Part shown: positions 41,925 to 58,539 of the stretch, piece after piece
Layout: each line of letters opens with the position of its first letter
Numbering within the stretch: the stretch's first letter is position 1
From: Mycolicibacter heraklionensis
Lineage (GTDB): Bacteria; Actinomycetota; Actinomycetes; Mycobacteriales; Mycobacteriaceae
NCBI RefSeq assembly: GCF_019645815.1
Contig: NZ_CP080997.1
Coordinates: forward strand, 1,492,880-1,556,879
Length of the DNA: 64,000 nt
Direction: 5' to 3'
Translations under genes and position numbers: made by a program
The notes under the pieces: model-generated
The model's input: the letters and a program-made list of their open reading frames with translations, nothing else
Databases searched by the model: none
What the model was told of the DNA's origin: nothing

Positions 41925-42446
41925 ATGGGTGACATGAGCGTTGCTGTCCTCGCCTTGAGCGAGGCAGCTGAGGAAGGCCCGAAGAAGAGCTTCCTCATTC
42001 CCGACGGCACCTTCTTCGTCGTGCTCGCGATCTTCCTGATCGTGCTCGGCGTGATCAGTACCTTCGTGGTGCCGCCGATCATGAAGGTGCTGCGGGAGCG
42101 CGAGAACATGATCACCAAGACTCTCGCCGACAATCGGGAGTCTGCCGAGCAGTTCGCGGCCGCCGAAGCCGACTACGAGAAGCAGATGGCGGCGGCGCGC
42201 CTTGAGGCCAGCACGGCACGAGACGAAGCTCGTGCCGAGGGTCGCAAGGTGATCGACGAGCAGCGGTCGGCGGCCGAGGCGGAGGTGGCCTCGACATTGC
42301 AGGCCGCCACCGACAAGCTCAAGCAAGAAGGCGATGCGGTGAGTGAGCAGCTGCAGGCCCGGGTGGAGACACTGTCTGCCACCCTGGCCAGCCGGATCCT
42401 CGGTGTTGAGGCCGAGGCACTTTCCGCGGCGAGTACGGGGCGGTAG
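41925..42446 (+). CDS. atpF: ATP synthase subunit b
   Basis: Peripheral stalk subunit, 173 residues. A single N-terminal helix ([20 protein letters not shown]) anchors it, followed by a long charged coiled coil ([20 protein letters not shown] onwards) to the C-terminus. ATG 41925 was chosen as in M. tuberculosis (MGxxS...). ATG 41934 is an alternative. A second b-like segment lies in the AtpH fusion, so the mycobacterial enzyme has one b and one b' from two genes. Confidence 0.95.
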   Translation: MGDMSVAVLALSEAAEEGPKKSFLIPDGTFFVVLAIFLIVLGVISTFVVPPIMKVLRERENMITKTLADNRESAEQFAAAEADYEKQMAAARLEASTARDEARAEGRKVIDEQRSAAEAEVASTLQAATDKLKQEGDAVSEQLQARVETLSATLASRILGVEAEALSAASTGR

Positions 42447-42454
42447 CAACAGAG

Positions 42455-43783
42455 ATGTCGATTTTCATCGGGCAGCTGGTCGGCTTTGCCGTCATCGTTT
42501 GGCTGCTGGTCAAGTTCGTCGTGCCGCCGGTGCGCAAGCTGATGGCCGACCAGCAGGAGTCGGTGCGCAAGCAGCTGGAGGAGGCGGCAGCAGCCGCCGC
42601 TCGTCTGACCGAAGCCGGTCAGGCGCACTCCACGGCACTGGCGAACGCGTCGGCCGAGGCGAAGCGGGTCACCGCGGAGGCCCACTCGGACGCCGAGCGG
42701 ATCGCCGAGCAACTGCGCAGCCAAGCCGGTGTCGAAGCCGAGCGTGTGAAGACCACCGGCGGGCAGCAGGTCGGTCTCATGCGGGCGCAGCTCATCCGCG
42801 AGCTGCGGTCCGGCCTGGGTGCCGAAGCTGTGGAGCGAGCGGGCGAACTGGTTCGCGCGCACGTCTCCGACCCGCAGCGGCAGTCCGCCACCGTGGACCG
42901 GTTCCTCGACGAGCTCGACGCCATGGCGCCGAAGTCCGTCGAGGTCGAGTCGCCGATCCTGGCCGGGATGCGTTCGGCCAGCCGTCAGGCTCTGGCCGGC
43001 CTGCAGGACAAGTTCGGCGAGGTGGCCGGTGGCCTGGACCAGCAGGGCTTGGCCTCGCTGGCCGATGAGCTCACCGGCGTGGCCGAACTGCTCGAGCGCG
43101 AGAGCGTGATCACCCGTCACCTGACCGTGCCGACCGACGACGCCGGACCGAAGGTACGTCTGGTGCAGCGGTTGTTCGCCGACAAGGTCGGTGCCGCCGC
43201 CCTGACGCTGGTGACCGACGCGGCTTCGGCCCGGTGGTCAAACGGCGCGGACCTGGTCACCGCCGTCGAGCACGTCGCCCGGCAGGCACTGCTGCTGTCG
43301 GCCGAGAGTGCGGGCACCGTCGACGAGGTGGAGGACCAGCTGTTCCGGTTCTCCCGCGTGCTCGACGCCCAGCCCCGTCTGGACATCCTGCTCGGTGACA
43401 CCGCGACTCCGGCAGCTGGTCGGGTCGGGTTGCTGCGCAATGTTCTTGGCGGTGCCAACCCGATCACGGCGGCACTGCTCGAGCAGACCGTCCGGCTGTT
43501 GCGTGGCCAGTCCGCGCACCAGGCGATCGCCGAGCTTGCTCAGATCGCAGTGGCACGTCGTGGCGAATTGGTGGCGGACGTCGGTGCGGCCGCCGAACTC
43601 AGCGACGCCCAGCGCACCCGGCTGAACACCGTCCTGAGCCGGATCTACAGCCACCCGGTCCGCGTGCAGGTCGACGTCGACCCCGCACGACTAGGCGGGT
43701 TGGCGATCTCGGTCGGCGACGAGGTGATCGACGGCACGCTGTCGTCGCGCCTCGCGGACGCCAAGACGCAATTGCCCGACTGA
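42455..43783 (+). CDS. atpH: ATP synthase b-delta fusion subunit
   Basis: A 442-residue fusion special to mycobacteria and relatives. Residues 1-24 form a membrane helix ([20 protein letters not shown]), residues about 25-165 a coiled b'-like stalk, and residues about 265-442 the delta domain that caps F1 ([40 protein letters not shown] at the end). It joins Fo to F1 in one chain. It is 8 bases downstream of atpF. Confidence 0.96.
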   Translation: MSIFIGQLVGFAVIVWLLVKFVVPPVRKLMADQQESVRKQLEEAAAAAARLTEAGQAHSTALANASAEAKRVTAEAHSDAERIAEQLRSQAGVEAERVKTTGGQQVGLMRAQLIRELRSGLGAEAVERAGELVRAHVSDPQRQSATVDRFLDELDAMAPKSVEVESPILAGMRSASRQALAGLQDKFGEVAGGLDQQGLASLADELTGVAELLERESVITRHLTVPTDDAGPKVRLVQRLFADKVGAAALTLVTDAASARWSNGADLVTAVEHVARQALLLSAESAGTVDEVEDQLFRFSRVLDAQPRLDILLGDTATPAAGRVGLLRNVLGGANPITAALLEQTVRLLRGQSAHQAIAELAQIAVARRGELVADVGAAAELSDAQRTRLNTVLSRIYSHPVRVQVDVDPARLGGLAISVGDEVIDGTLSSRLADAKTQLPD

Positions 43784-43842
43784 CCCAGACCTACCCGGTC
43801 TCAGAGCCCAATACCCATTCGAAGGCAGGAAGACGAAAAGCC

Positions 43843-45492
43843 ATGGCAGAGTTGACAATCTCCTCTGACGACATTCAGGGGGCGATCGAGGAGTACGTGA
43901 GCTCCTTCAGCGCCGACACCGCGCGCGAGGAGGTCGGCACCGTCATCGACGCCGGTGACGGCATCGCACACGTCGAGGGCCTGCCTTCGGTGATGACCCA
44001 GGAGCTCCTCGAGTTCCCCGGCGGCGTGCTGGGCGTGGCCCTGAACCTCGACGAGCACAGCGTCGGTGCGGTGATCCTGGGCGAATTCGAGAACATCGAG
44101 CAGGGCCAGCAGGTCAAGCGCACCGGTGAGGTGCTCTCGGTGCCGGTCGGCGACGGCTTCCTCGGTCGCGTCGTCAACCCGCTGGGACAGCCCATCGACG
44201 CGCGCGGCGAGATCGAAGCCGAGGCCCGTCGTCCTCTGGAGATGCAGGCCCCCTCGGTGGTTCAGCGTCAGAGCGTCAGCGAGCCGCTGCAGACCGGCAT
44301 CAAGGCCGTCGACGCCATGACCCCGATCGGCCGCGGACAGCGTCAGCTCGTCATCGGCGACCGCAAGACCGGCAAGACCGCGCTCTGTGTGGACACCATC
44401 CTCAACCAGCGTAAGAACTGGGAGACCGGAGACCCGAACCAGCAGGTCCGTTGCGTCTACGTCGCGATCGGCCAGAAGGGCACCACCATCGCCAGCGTGC
44501 GTCGCGCGCTGGAAGAGGGCGGCGCCATGGACTACACCACGATCGTCGCCGCACCGGCGTCGGACTCCGCCGGCTTCAAGTGGCTGGCCCCCTACACCGG
44601 CTCGGCGATCGCCCAGCACTGGATGTACTCGGGCAAGCACGTGCTGATCGTCTTCGACGACCTGACCAAGCAGGCCGAGGCCTACCGCGCCATCTCGCTG
44701 CTGCTGCGCCGCCCGCCGGGCCGCGAGGCCTACCCGGGTGACGTGTTCTACCTGCACTCCCGTCTGCTGGAGCGTTGCGCGAAGCTCTCCGACGAACTGG
44801 GTGGCGGTTCGCTGACCGGTCTGCCGATCATCGAGACCAAGGCCAACGACATCTCGGCCTACATCCCCACCAACGTCATCTCGATCACCGACGGCCAGTG
44901 CTTCCTGGAGAGCGACCTGTTCAACCAGGGCGTCCGCCCGGCCATCAACGTCGGTGTGTCGGTGTCCCGTGTCGGTGGCGCCGCCCAGATCAAGGCGATG
45001 AAGGAGGTGGCCGGCTCGCTGCGTCTGGACCTGTCGCAGTACCGCGAGCTGGAGGCCTTCGCCGCATTCGCCTCCGACCTGGACGCCACTTCGAAGGCGC
45101 AGCTGGAGCGTGGCGCACGCCTGGTGGAGCTGCTCAAGCAGCCCCAGTACGCACCGCTGCCCGTCGAGGAGCAGGTGATCTCGATCTTCCTGGGTACCGA
45201 AGGTCACCTGGACTCGGTGCCGGTCGAGGACGTGGGCCGCTTCGAATCCGAGCTGCTGGACCACATCCGGGCCTCGGAGAAAGAGATCCTGACCGGGATC
45301 CGCGAGTCCAAGAAGCTCTCCGATGAGGCCAACGAGAAACTGGTGTCGGTCATCAACCAGTTCAAGAAGGGCTTTGCCGCCACAGACGGCAGCTCGGTGG
45401 TGCCGGACGCGCACGTCGACGCGCTCGACGAGGACAAGCTCGGCAAGGAAGCGGTGCAGGTCCACAAGGCCGCGCCGGCGAAGAAGAAGTAA
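43843..45492 (+). CDS. atpA: ATP synthase subunit alpha
   Basis: Non-catalytic nucleotide-binding subunit of F1, 549 residues. The P-loop is [11 protein letters not shown] near residue 172, and [20 protein letters not shown] and the family signature [17 protein letters not shown] are intact. The last 36 residues or so ([20 protein letters not shown] onwards to APAKKK) are the mycobacterial C-terminal extension, known to hold down ATP hydrolysis. AAGGCAGGAAGA precedes the ATG. Confidence 0.97.
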   Translation: MAELTISSDDIQGAIEEYVSSFSADTAREEVGTVIDAGDGIAHVEGLPSVMTQELLEFPGGVLGVALNLDEHSVGAVILGEFENIEQGQQVKRTGEVLSVPVGDGFLGRVVNPLGQPIDARGEIEAEARRPLEMQAPSVVQRQSVSEPLQTGIKAVDAMTPIGRGQRQLVIGDRKTGKTALCVDTILNQRKNWETGDPNQQVRCVYVAIGQKGTTIASVRRALEEGGAMDYTTIVAAPASDSAGFKWLAPYTGSAIAQHWMYSGKHVLIVFDDLTKQAEAYRAISLLLRRPPGREAYPGDVFYLHSRLLERCAKLSDELGGGSLTGLPIIETKANDISAYIPTNVISITDGQCFLESDLFNQGVRPAINVGVSVSRVGGAAQIKAMKEVAGSLRLDLSQYRELEAFAAFASDLDATSKAQLERGARLVELLKQPQYAPLPVEEQVISIFLGTEGHLDSVPVEDVGRFESELLDHIRASEKEILTGIRESKKLSDEANEKLVSVINQFKKGFAATDGSSVVPDAHVDALDEDKLGKEAVQVHKAAPAKKK

Positions 45493-45499
45493 CGCCGCT

Positions 45500-46423
45500 A
45501 TGGCAGCCACACTTCGCGAACTACGCGGGCGCATCCGCTCAGCCGGGTCGATCAAGAAGATCACCAAGGCCCAGGAGCTGATCGCCACCTCGCGTATCGG
45601 CCGGGCGCAGGCCCGGCTGGAAACGGCGCGGCCGTACGCCGTCGAGATCACCCGGTTGCTCACCACTCTGGCCGCCGAGGCGGCCCTGGACCACCCGTTG
45701 CTGGTCGAGCGCAGCGAGCCCAAGCGGGCGGGTGTCCTGGTGGTGTCGTCCGACCGTGGTCTGTGTGGCGGCTACAACGCCAACGTCTTCCGCCGGGCAG
45801 AGGAGCTGTTCGCTCTGCTGCGCTCGGAGGGCAAGGACCCGGTTCTCTACGTCGTCGGCCGCAAGGCGCTGGCCTACTACTCGTTCCGGAACTGGGCGGT
45901 CACCGACTCCTGGACCGGATTCTCCGAGCAGCCGACGTACGAGAACGCCGCCACGATCGCCTCGACCCTGGTTGAGGCATTCCTGGCCGGTGTCGACGAC
46001 GACGGCAACCACCCGGGCACCGACGGGGTCCTGGGTGTCGACGAACTGCACATCGTGTCGACCGACTTCCGCTCGATGCTGTCGCAGTCGGCAGAGGCGC
46101 GGCGGATCGCCCCGATGTTGGTGGAATACGTGGGCGAGGAGACCGGTCCGAAGACCCTGTACTCCTTCGAGCCGGATGCCACCACGCTGTTCGACTCGCT
46201 GCTGCCGCGGTATCTGACCACCCGTGTGTATGCCGCGCTGCTCGACTCGGCGGCCTCGGAGCTGGCTTCGCGCCAGCGCGCGATGAAGTCGGCGACCGAC
46301 AACGCCGACGACTTGATCAAGGCGTTGACCCTTGAGGCCAACCGCGAGCGCCAGGCTCAGATCACCCAGGAAATCAGCGAGATCGTCGGCGGTGCGAATG
46401 CCCTCGCCGATGCCTCTCGGTAA
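45500..46423 (+). CDS. atpG: ATP synthase subunit gamma
   Basis: Central rotor shaft of F1, 307 residues from ATG 45500. N- and C-terminal helices ([40 protein letters not shown]) form the coiled coil that turns inside the alpha-beta ring. [20 protein letters not shown] near residue 170 is the extra loop seen only in mycobacteria, thought to touch the c-ring side and limit hydrolysis. It is 7 bases after atpA. Confidence 0.96.
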   Translation: MAATLRELRGRIRSAGSIKKITKAQELIATSRIGRAQARLETARPYAVEITRLLTTLAAEAALDHPLLVERSEPKRAGVLVVSSDRGLCGGYNANVFRRAEELFALLRSEGKDPVLYVVGRKALAYYSFRNWAVTDSWTGFSEQPTYENAATIASTLVEAFLAGVDDDGNHPGTDGVLGVDELHIVSTDFRSMLSQSAEARRIAPMLVEYVGEETGPKTLYSFEPDATTLFDSLLPRYLTTRVYAALLDSAASELASRQRAMKSATDNADDLIKALTLEANRERQAQITQEISEIVGGANALADASR

Positions 46424-46442
46424 GCCCCCCGGTAAGTACTAG

Positions 46443-47888
<1,446 letters not shown>

Positions 47889-47922
47889 CCCGGAATCTTC
47901 TGGCGGCGAAAGGTGGTGGGTA

Positions 47923-48288
47923 ATGGCAGAGCTTGACGTCGACATCGTCGCGGTCGATCGCAAGGTGTGGTCGGGCAAGGCCACGTTCATCTTCACCCGG
48001 ACCACCGTCGGTGAGATCGGCATCCTGCCGGGGCACATCCCGGTGGTTGCCGAGCTCGTCGACGACGCCATGGTGCGGGTGGACCGGGTCGACGAGGACG
48101 AGCTGCGGCTCGCCGTGCACGGCGGCTTCTTGTCGGTGACCGAAGAGGGCGTCAGCATCTTGGCGGAGGCTGTCGACTTCACCTCGGAGATCGACGAGGC
48201 ATCCGCACGGCACGAGGCCCAGTCCAACGACCCCAAGATGGCTGCACGGGGACGGGCCAGGCTGCGTGCTCTAGGTGTAATCGACTAG
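47923..48288 (+). CDS. atpC: ATP synthase subunit epsilon
   Basis: Small regulatory rotor subunit of F1, 121 residues, equal to the M. tuberculosis length. The N-terminal beta sandwich ([36 protein letters not shown]) is followed by a short C-terminal helical part ([20 protein letters not shown]) that is shorter than in E. coli. ATG 47923 follows AAAGGTGG. It is the last structural gene of the operon. Confidence 0.96.
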   Translation: MAELDVDIVAVDRKVWSGKATFIFTRTTVGEIGILPGHIPVVAELVDDAMVRVDRVDEDELRLAVHGGFLSVTEEGVSILAEAVDFTSEIDEASARHEAQSNDPKMAARGRARLRALGVID

Positions 48289-48301
48289 AAGACGTGAACC
48301 G

Positions 48302-48745
48302 ATGAGCACGCCCATGATGTTTATGGTCGTGCTCGTCGCCGTTCTCCTCTGCGCCGTCGTGGCGCTGAGCTATCGGCTGTGGAAGCTGCGTCAAGGCGGT
48401 ACGGCCGCGATCATGCGCGACCTGCCGGCCGTCGGCGGCCACGGCTGGCGTCACGGCGTGGTCCGTTATCGCGGCGGTGAGGCCGCCTTCTACCGTCTTT
48501 CCAGCGTGCGGTTGTGGCCGGACCGTCGGCTCAGCCGACGTGGCGTGGATGTGGTGGCCCGCCGTGCGCCCCGGGGCGACGAATTCGACATCATGACCGA
48601 CGAGATCGTGGTGCTCGAACTGTGCGATGCCAACCAGGACGGTCGGGCCGGCTTCGAGATAGCGCTGGACCGCGGCGCGCGGACCGCCTTCCTGTCGTGG
48701 CTGGAGGCGCGCCCGTCGCCGCGGGCCCGGCGCCAGAGCTACTGA
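48302..48745 (+). CDS. DUF2550 membrane-anchored protein (Rv1312-like)
   Basis: A 147-residue protein with an N-terminal membrane helix (MMFMVVLVAVLLCAVVALSY) and a basic cytoplasmic domain rich in Arg and Trp (LWPDRRLSRRGVDVVARRAP). It occurs after atpC in all mycobacteria I remember. The function is unknown, and the position 13 bases after atpC suggests co-transcription with the ATP synthase. Confidence 0.85.
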   Translation: MSTPMMFMVVLVAVLLCAVVALSYRLWKLRQGGTAAIMRDLPAVGGHGWRHGVVRYRGGEAAFYRLSSVRLWPDRRLSRRGVDVVARRAPRGDEFDIMTDEIVVLELCDANQDGRAGFEIALDRGARTAFLSWLEARPSPRARRQSY

Positions 48746-48769
48746 ATCAGCCGACGCCGTTGGCGCGGA

Positions 48770-49360
48770 CTACTTTTCGGGCCGGTCGGCGCGATCGCCA
48801 CCGGGCTTCCAGAGCACATCACCATCGGTGTTCGCCACTCGGCACAACACAAACATCAAGTCCGACAAGCGATTCAGATACTTGGCCGGCAGTACCGACA
48901 CTCCGTCCGGATAGGTATCGAGTGCAGCCCAGGCCGAGCGCTCGGCACGGCGCACCGCGGTTCGCGCCACATGCAGCAATGCCGACAGTGGTGATCCCCC
49001 CGGCAGGATGAATGAGTTGAGGGGCGGCAGCTGCTCGTTGTATTCGTCACACCACGCCTCCACCCGATCGACGTAGTCGGCGGTGATCCGCAGTGGCGGA
49101 TACTTCGGATTCTCGGCAACCGGCGTGGCCAGATCCGCGCCCGCGTCGAACAGGTCGTTCTGGATCTGCAGCAGCGTGGCGCTCACCGCCTCGGCGGGGT
49201 GGCCGAGCGCTAGCGCGACACCGATCGCCGCGTTGGCCTCCTCGACATCGGCGTAGGCGACCAGCCTCGGGTCGGTCTTGGGGACTCGGGAGAAGTCGCT
49301 CAACCCGGTCGTTCCGTCGTCGCCGGTACGGGTGTAAACGCGAGTGATGTGCACTGCCAT
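48770..49360 (-). CDS. Corrinoid (cob(I)alamin) adenosyltransferase, PduO type
   Basis: Transfers adenosyl from ATP to cob(I)alamin to make coenzyme B12. It has 196 residues. The ATP-binding N-terminal motif [19 protein letters not shown] and the helical segments [29 protein letters not shown] and [13 protein letters not shown] are PduO hallmarks. It equals Rv1314c in place and orientation. It is often named cobO in databases but is not the CobO/CobA family. It lies between the atp operon and murA, divergent from murA. Confidence 0.92.
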   Translation of the reverse strand: MAVHITRVYTRTGDDGTTGLSDFSRVPKTDPRLVAYADVEEANAAIGVALALGHPAEAVSATLLQIQNDLFDAGADLATPVAENPKYPPLRITADYVDRVEAWCDEYNEQLPPLNSFILPGGSPLSALLHVARTAVRRAERSAWAALDTYPDGVSVLPAKYLNRLSDLMFVLCRVANTDGDVLWKPGGDRADRPEK

Positions 49361-49460
49361 AGCCCAAACCGTACCGGGGGCGGGAATCGGTGCAATCCCC
49401 GCTTCGGTTGGAGCCCGGATTGGTCAGGATCGGGCTCGTGTCGTCACTACACTGACGCGA

Positions 49461-50714
49461 GTGGGAGAGCGTTTCGTGGTTACCGGGGGTAACCGATTGT
49501 CCGGTGAGGTCGCCGTCGGCGGCGCTAAGAACAGCGTCCTGAAGCTGATGGCGGCAGCCCTGTTGGCGGAGGGCACCAGCACCATCACCAACTGCCCGGA
49601 CATTCTGGACGTGCCGCTGATGGCCGAGGTGCTGCGCGGCCTGGGCGCCAACGTCGAACTTGACGGCACCACGGTGCGCATCACCTCGCCGGACGAACCC
49701 AAGTACGACGCGGACTTCGCCGCGGTGCGCCAGTTCCGCGCTTCGGTCTGTGTGCTTGGGCCCCTGGTGGGCCGCTGCCTGAAGGCGAAAGTCGCACTTC
49801 CGGGCGGCGACGCGATCGGGTCGCGCCCGCTCGACATGCATCAGGCGGGCCTGCGCCAGCTGGGCGCCACCTGCAATATCGAGCACGGTTGCGTGGTCGC
49901 GCACGCCGAGAAGCTGCGCGGCGCCGAGATCCAGTTGGAGTTTCCGTCGGTCGGTGCCACCGAGAACATCTTGATGGCCGCAGTCCTGGCCGAGGGCGTC
50001 ACCACCATCCACAATGCGGCGCGCGAGCCCGATGTCGTTGACCTCTGCACGATGCTCAACCAGATGGGCGCGCAGATCGAAGGTGCGGGCTCACCGACGC
50101 TGAAGATCACCGGGGTGCCGCGTCTGCACCCCACCGAACACGAGGTGATCGGCGACCGGATCGTCGCCGCGACCTGGGCGATTGCCGCGGTGATGACCCG
50201 CGGCGATATCTCAGTCACCGGAGTGGACCCGGCGCACCTGCAGCTCGTCCTGCACAAGCTGCACGACGCGGGGGCGACCGTGACCCAGTCCGATAACGGC
50301 TTCCGGGTCGTGCAGTACGAGCGGCCCAAGGCCGTCAACGTCGCGACCCTGCCGTTTCCGGGATTCCCCACTGACCTGCAGCCGATGGCGATCGGCCTCG
50401 CGGCGATCGCCGAGGGCACGTCGATGATCACCGAGAACGTGTTCGAAGCCAGATTCCGGTTCGTCGAGGAGATGATCCGACTGGGTGCCGACGCCCGCAC
50501 CGACGGCCACCATGCGGTGGTGCGTGGTCTGCCGCAGCTCTCGAGCGCTCCGGTGTGGGCCTCCGACATCCGCGCCGGAGCCGGTCTGGTCCTTGCGGGC
50601 CTGGTCGCAGACGGTGAGACCGAGGTCCACGACGTCTACCACATCGATCGCGGCTACCCGTTGTTCGTGGAATATCTAGGCGATTTGGGCGCTGAGATCG
50701 AACGTGTAATATAG
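49461..50714 (+). CDS. murA: UDP-N-acetylglucosamine 1-carboxyvinyltransferase
   Basis: First committed step of peptidoglycan synthesis: joins enolpyruvate from PEP to UDP-GlcNAc. It has 417 residues from GTG 49461; longer in-frame readings start in the intergenic region and lack a ribosome-binding site. The N-terminal loop [20 protein letters not shown] is typical. The position normally held by the fosfomycin-reactive Cys is Asp117 in [12 protein letters not shown], as in M. tuberculosis, which implies intrinsic fosfomycin resistance. It is followed by the rRNA promoter 75 bases on. Confidence 0.97.
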   Translation: MGERFVVTGGNRLSGEVAVGGAKNSVLKLMAAALLAEGTSTITNCPDILDVPLMAEVLRGLGANVELDGTTVRITSPDEPKYDADFAAVRQFRASVCVLGPLVGRCLKAKVALPGGDAIGSRPLDMHQAGLRQLGATCNIEHGCVVAHAEKLRGAEIQLEFPSVGATENILMAAVLAEGVTTIHNAAREPDVVDLCTMLNQMGAQIEGAGSPTLKITGVPRLHPTEHEVIGDRIVAATWAIAAVMTRGDISVTGVDPAHLQLVLHKLHDAGATVTQSDNGFRVVQYERPKAVNVATLPFPGFPTDLQPMAIGLAAIAEGTSMITENVFEARFRFVEEMIRLGADARTDGHHAVVRGLPQLSSAPVWASDIRAGAGLVLAGLVADGETEVHDVYHIDRGYPLFVEYLGDLGAEIERVI

Positions 50715-50789
50715 GTCGAGCCGGCGGGCCGCGGGAGCGGAACGACCAGCAGTCTGGAAGTCCTTCCGGAAGCCCCGAAAAACTCGGAG

Positions 50790-50866
50790 TTGACTCAACT
50801 CTGACTACGGAGTATAGTAGCGGGGTTGCCTGAAGCCGGGCGTGTTGTTTGAGAACTCAATAGTGT
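50790..50866 (+). promoter_or_regulatory. rRNA operon promoter and antitermination leader
   Basis: TTGACT (50790-50795) and TATAGT (50813-50818) with a 17-base spacer form a near-consensus SigA promoter just after murA; transcription would begin near 50825. TTGTTTGAGAACTCAATAG (about 50845-50863) is the conserved mycobacterial leader with the boxA-like antitermination element. The T/G-rich tract up to 50985 is typical of the pre-16S leader and contains the RNase III processing strand. Confidence 0.85.
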
Positions 50867-50985
50867 GTTTGGTGGTTTTTGTTTGTTGTTGTTTTTGCCA
50901 TGCCTCTGGCGCCCCGTGTTGGGGGTGTGGTGTTGTTTTTGTCGGTTTTTCGGAACTGATGTTTTGGGATTGTTTCCAAATTGGT

Positions 50986-56000
<5,015 letters not shown>

Positions 56001-56134
56001 AACACACAAAAAACACATGTGTTGCCCGCAACCACACCACAAAAACTTCAAACCCACACCCCACCACCAAACACACTTTGGTGACACCGGGTGCCGGCCA
56101 ACCAACCCCGGCACCCCAACACAAGAAAATAGAG

Positions 56135-56249
56135 TTACGGCGGAAATAGCGACAGGGAAACGCCCGGTCCCATCCCGAACCCGGAAGCTAAGCCTGTCAG
56201 CGCCGATGATACTGCCCACACGGGTGGAAAAGTAGGACACCGCCGAACA
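56135..56249 (+). rRNA. rrf: 5S ribosomal RNA
   Basis: About 115 bases, TTACGGCGGAAATAGCGACA to CACCGCCGAACA. The terminal stem (ACGGCGG / CCGCCG) and the loop CCCATCCCGAACCCGGAAGC are canonical. It is 134 bases after the 23S end and is the last gene of the single rRNA operon seen here. Confidence 0.96.
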
Positions 56250-56260
56250 CAATTTAAGTG

Positions 56261-56290
56261 AAACGCCCCCCGAGAAATCGGGGGGCGTTT
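56261..56290. terminator. rRNA operon terminator
   Basis: AAACGCCCCCCGA-GAAA-TCGGGGGGCGTTT is a perfect 13-base stem closed by a GNRA tetraloop, 11 bases after 5S. It ends in TTT on one strand and begins AAA on the other, so it can end transcription of rrn and of the convergent gene at 56332. Confidence 0.92.
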
Positions 56291-56331
56291 CCATATTGTC
56301 CACTGCCCGCGGCAAGAACAGCCGTCGTTGA

Positions 56332-56691
56332 CTAATCGATCTTGACGTAGCGGGAGTTCACGGGGTTACGCAAGAAAGGGCTGGTTTCAGTACCCGTCAG
56401 GGAATCGTTATCGATGGTCAGCACCGTGTGGGTGCTGTCGGTACCGGTCCAGGTATTGCCTTCCAAGTGCATTTGCACAACCTCATCGCCTCGCACACTC
56501 CCGGCAAGGTTTTTACAGCCAGGGCCGCAGGAAGTGACTGTCACAGTCGCCTCGGAAAACATGGACCCCGCAGGGCCGTCTCCCGAGCGCTGGTAGGTGC
56601 CGTCAACCAGGTCGGCTGACGCCGGCGCCGCTAGGCCTACGGCGAAGCTCGCTGTCAACGCAACGAAAGCCGCAAGCCGGATTGTTGCCAT
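56332..56691 (-). CDS. Small secreted protein of unknown function
   Basis: A 119-residue protein with a clear signal peptide (MATIRLAAFVALTASFAVGL, cleavage near APASA-DLVDG). The mature part of about 90 residues is probably all beta and has two Cys (SCGPGCKN) that could form a disulfide. TYQRSGDGPAGSMFSEATVT and GNTWTGTDSTHTVLTIDNDS suggest the beta-sandwich type common in small mycobacterial exported proteins. I do not recognise a family. It converges with the rRNA terminator. Confidence 0.78.
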   Translation of the reverse strand: MATIRLAAFVALTASFAVGLAAPASADLVDGTYQRSGDGPAGSMFSEATVTVTSCGPGCKNLAGSVRGDEVVQMHLEGNTWTGTDSTHTVLTIDNDSLTGTETSPFLRNPVNSRYVKID

Positions 56692-56851
56692 CTCGTATTT
56701 CCCCTCCTCGCCCGGGATGGTGCCTCTTTGTCGTCGATATTAGGTTTGCTCCGGCGCTGGAGATACGGGGATTCCCCTTGCAATGGTCTGCAGGGATGCC
56801 GGACCCGGCGGACGGCAGCTGCTGTTGCAGGATTCGCCGCCCGACTATAAC

Positions 56852-56877
56852 GTTAAGCAGCAGCTAAGGAACTTAAC
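56852..56877. promoter_or_regulatory. Inverted repeat upstream of the PE-PPE-type gene
   Basis: GTTAAG (56852-56857) and CTTAAC (56872-56877) are spaced by 14 bases. The left arm abuts TATAAC (56846-56851), a possible -10. The right arm is next to the AGGAGG ribosome-binding site. A regulator bound here would block both the promoter and translation start. Confidence 0.4.
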
Positions 56878-56889
56878 AGGAGGATCCGC

Positions 56890-58041
56890 GTGCGCGTTAA
56901 CACTTGCCTACCGCTTGTCGTGAGCGTCGCTGCTGCCAGCTTCTTCGCCGGCGCTCCGGTGGCATCGTCGGTGCCGCCCGCACTGGCGACGGCGGTCTCG
57001 CTGACGGGTAACGGGACGTCGCTTGGTGACGGCATCGCTTTCCTGATGGGCGGAACCGGCATGCCGCAACCGTCGGAGCGATACCTCGATGCTGTCAACG
57101 AGCTGTACCTGCAGCCGCACGGATTCGGCGGCGAGCTGGTGTCCCTCTGGACGCCGGAGAACGTCAGTTCGACCTCGCAGGCGGTAGGTGGGCAGATCCT
57201 CTACAACGCGGTCATGGAGCAGATCAGCGGCGGCGAGGTGGACGCCGAGCACCCCGTCGTCGTGTTCGGCTACTCGCAGAGCTCCGCGATCTCCGTAGGC
57301 CTGATGGAGAGACTTGCCGACGAGGGTGTGTCCGACGATCTGGTGAGGTTCGTACTGATCGGGTCGCCGGGCACCAGCGGCATCCCCACCGACCTGTATC
57401 ACACCGACGTCTACAACTATGAATACGACCCGGTGGCCTTTCGGCCGACGTATTTCAATCCGCTGTCGGACCTGAACTCCATCTTGGGCTTCATCTACGG
57501 ACATTCGGTGCTGTTGAGCGCGACGCCCGAACAGGTCGCGTCTGCTATTGAACTGCCGACCTCGGACCCTGACTCGCTGAACTCCTATTACATGATTCCC
57601 TCGGAGCTACTGCCGCTGTTGGCTCCGCTGCAGTTGATCCCGATTCTCGGACAGCCCCTCTATGAGCTGTTGGAACCCGTCACACGGATCTTGGTGAACC
57701 TCGGCTACGGCAACATCGACCACGGTTGGCCGCCGGGAGACGTCGATGCAGCGGCCGGTTCGGGGCTCTTCCCAACCAACATCGACTTCGGTGACTTGTT
57801 GACCGCCCTCGGCAATGGCGTCCAACAGGGGATCAGCAACGCCATCGCAAGTTTGCTGGACCCCGCGACGTACCAGATCATTCCGCTCGTGGAGCACCCG
57901 TCGCTGGCCGGTCTGATTCAAGAGGGCTACATCGTGGGTGCCATCGACTCGCCGACCCCGACGTTGGAGGAGGCCCTGACGGGTCTCGTCACCTTCTTCG
58001 AAGGCTTCACCGACACCACCGAATACCCGATGCCGGACTAA
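56890..58041 (+). CDS. Secreted PE-PPE-domain (alpha/beta hydrolase-like) protein
   Basis: A 383-residue exported protein. Residues 1-25 look like a signal peptide (MRVNTCLPLVVSVAAASFFA). The following domain matches the PE-PPE C-terminal domain fold (serine hydrolase type), without PE or PPE N-domains: AFLMGGTGMPQPSERYLDAV, the nucleophile elbow GYSQSSAIS near residue 131, and FVLIGSPGTSGIPTDLY. Members have been reported as esterases or acyltransferases acting on trehalose lipids. Activity here is inference. GTG 56890 follows AGGAGG. Confidence 0.85.
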   Translation: MRVNTCLPLVVSVAAASFFAGAPVASSVPPALATAVSLTGNGTSLGDGIAFLMGGTGMPQPSERYLDAVNELYLQPHGFGGELVSLWTPENVSSTSQAVGGQILYNAVMEQISGGEVDAEHPVVVFGYSQSSAISVGLMERLADEGVSDDLVRFVLIGSPGTSGIPTDLYHTDVYNYEYDPVAFRPTYFNPLSDLNSILGFIYGHSVLLSATPEQVASAIELPTSDPDSLNSYYMIPSELLPLLAPLQLIPILGQPLYELLEPVTRILVNLGYGNIDHGWPPGDVDAAAGSGLFPTNIDFGDLLTALGNGVQQGISNAIASLLDPATYQIIPLVEHPSLAGLIQEGYIVGAIDSPTPTLEEALTGLVTFFEGFTDTTEYPMPD

Positions 58042-58047
58042 GCGCCC

Positions 58048-58539
58048 TCAACCGAACAGGGTGGCTTGGCTTCGCTGTCGCTCCAGATCCAGCAGTGCCC
58101 GCTTGCGGTCGATACCGCCGCCGTAACCGGTCAGGCTGCCGTTGCTGCCGATGACACGGTGGCACGGGACGATGATCGAGATCGGGTTGCGGCCGTTGGC
58201 CAACCCGACGGCCCGGGAGGCCGTCGGCGACCCGATCTGGCTGGCCAGCTGTCCGTAGGAGCGGGTCTGGCCGTACGGGATGGTCAACAGGGCGGCCCAC
58301 ACTCGGCGTTGAAAGTCAGTGCCGGCCATCTCATAGGTCAGGTCGAACTCGGTGAGGTCGCCGGCGAAGTATGCCGCGAGTTGCTCCACCACATCCGGAA
58401 ACGCGGTGTCGTCGCGTGTCCAGCCAGTCCGGCTGGGGGCGTGCGAATGATCGAGCATCAACAGATGACTGAGCTTGCCGTCTTTGCCTGCCAGGGTGAG
58501 CGGCCCGATGGGGCTGTCGATGATGCGCTGAGTGGTCAT
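58048..58539 (-). CDS. ogt: Methylated-DNA--protein-cysteine methyltransferase
   Basis: Repairs O6-alkylguanine by moving the alkyl group to its own Cys126 in VPCHRVIGSNG. It has 163 residues, close to M. tuberculosis Ogt, which also uses Cys126. The DNA-binding helix FQRRVWAALLTIPYGQTRSY and the Asn hinge are present. ATG 58539 overlaps the ada-alkA stop (ATGA), so it is translated with the glycosylase gene from one mRNA. Confidence 0.95.
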   Translation of the reverse strand: MTTQRIIDSPIGPLTLAGKDGKLSHLLMLDHSHAPSRTGWTRDDTAFPDVVEQLAAYFAGDLTEFDLTYEMAGTDFQRRVWAALLTIPYGQTRSYGQLASQIGSPTASRAVGLANGRNPISIIVPCHRVIGSNGSLTGYGGGIDRKRALLDLERQRSQATLFG

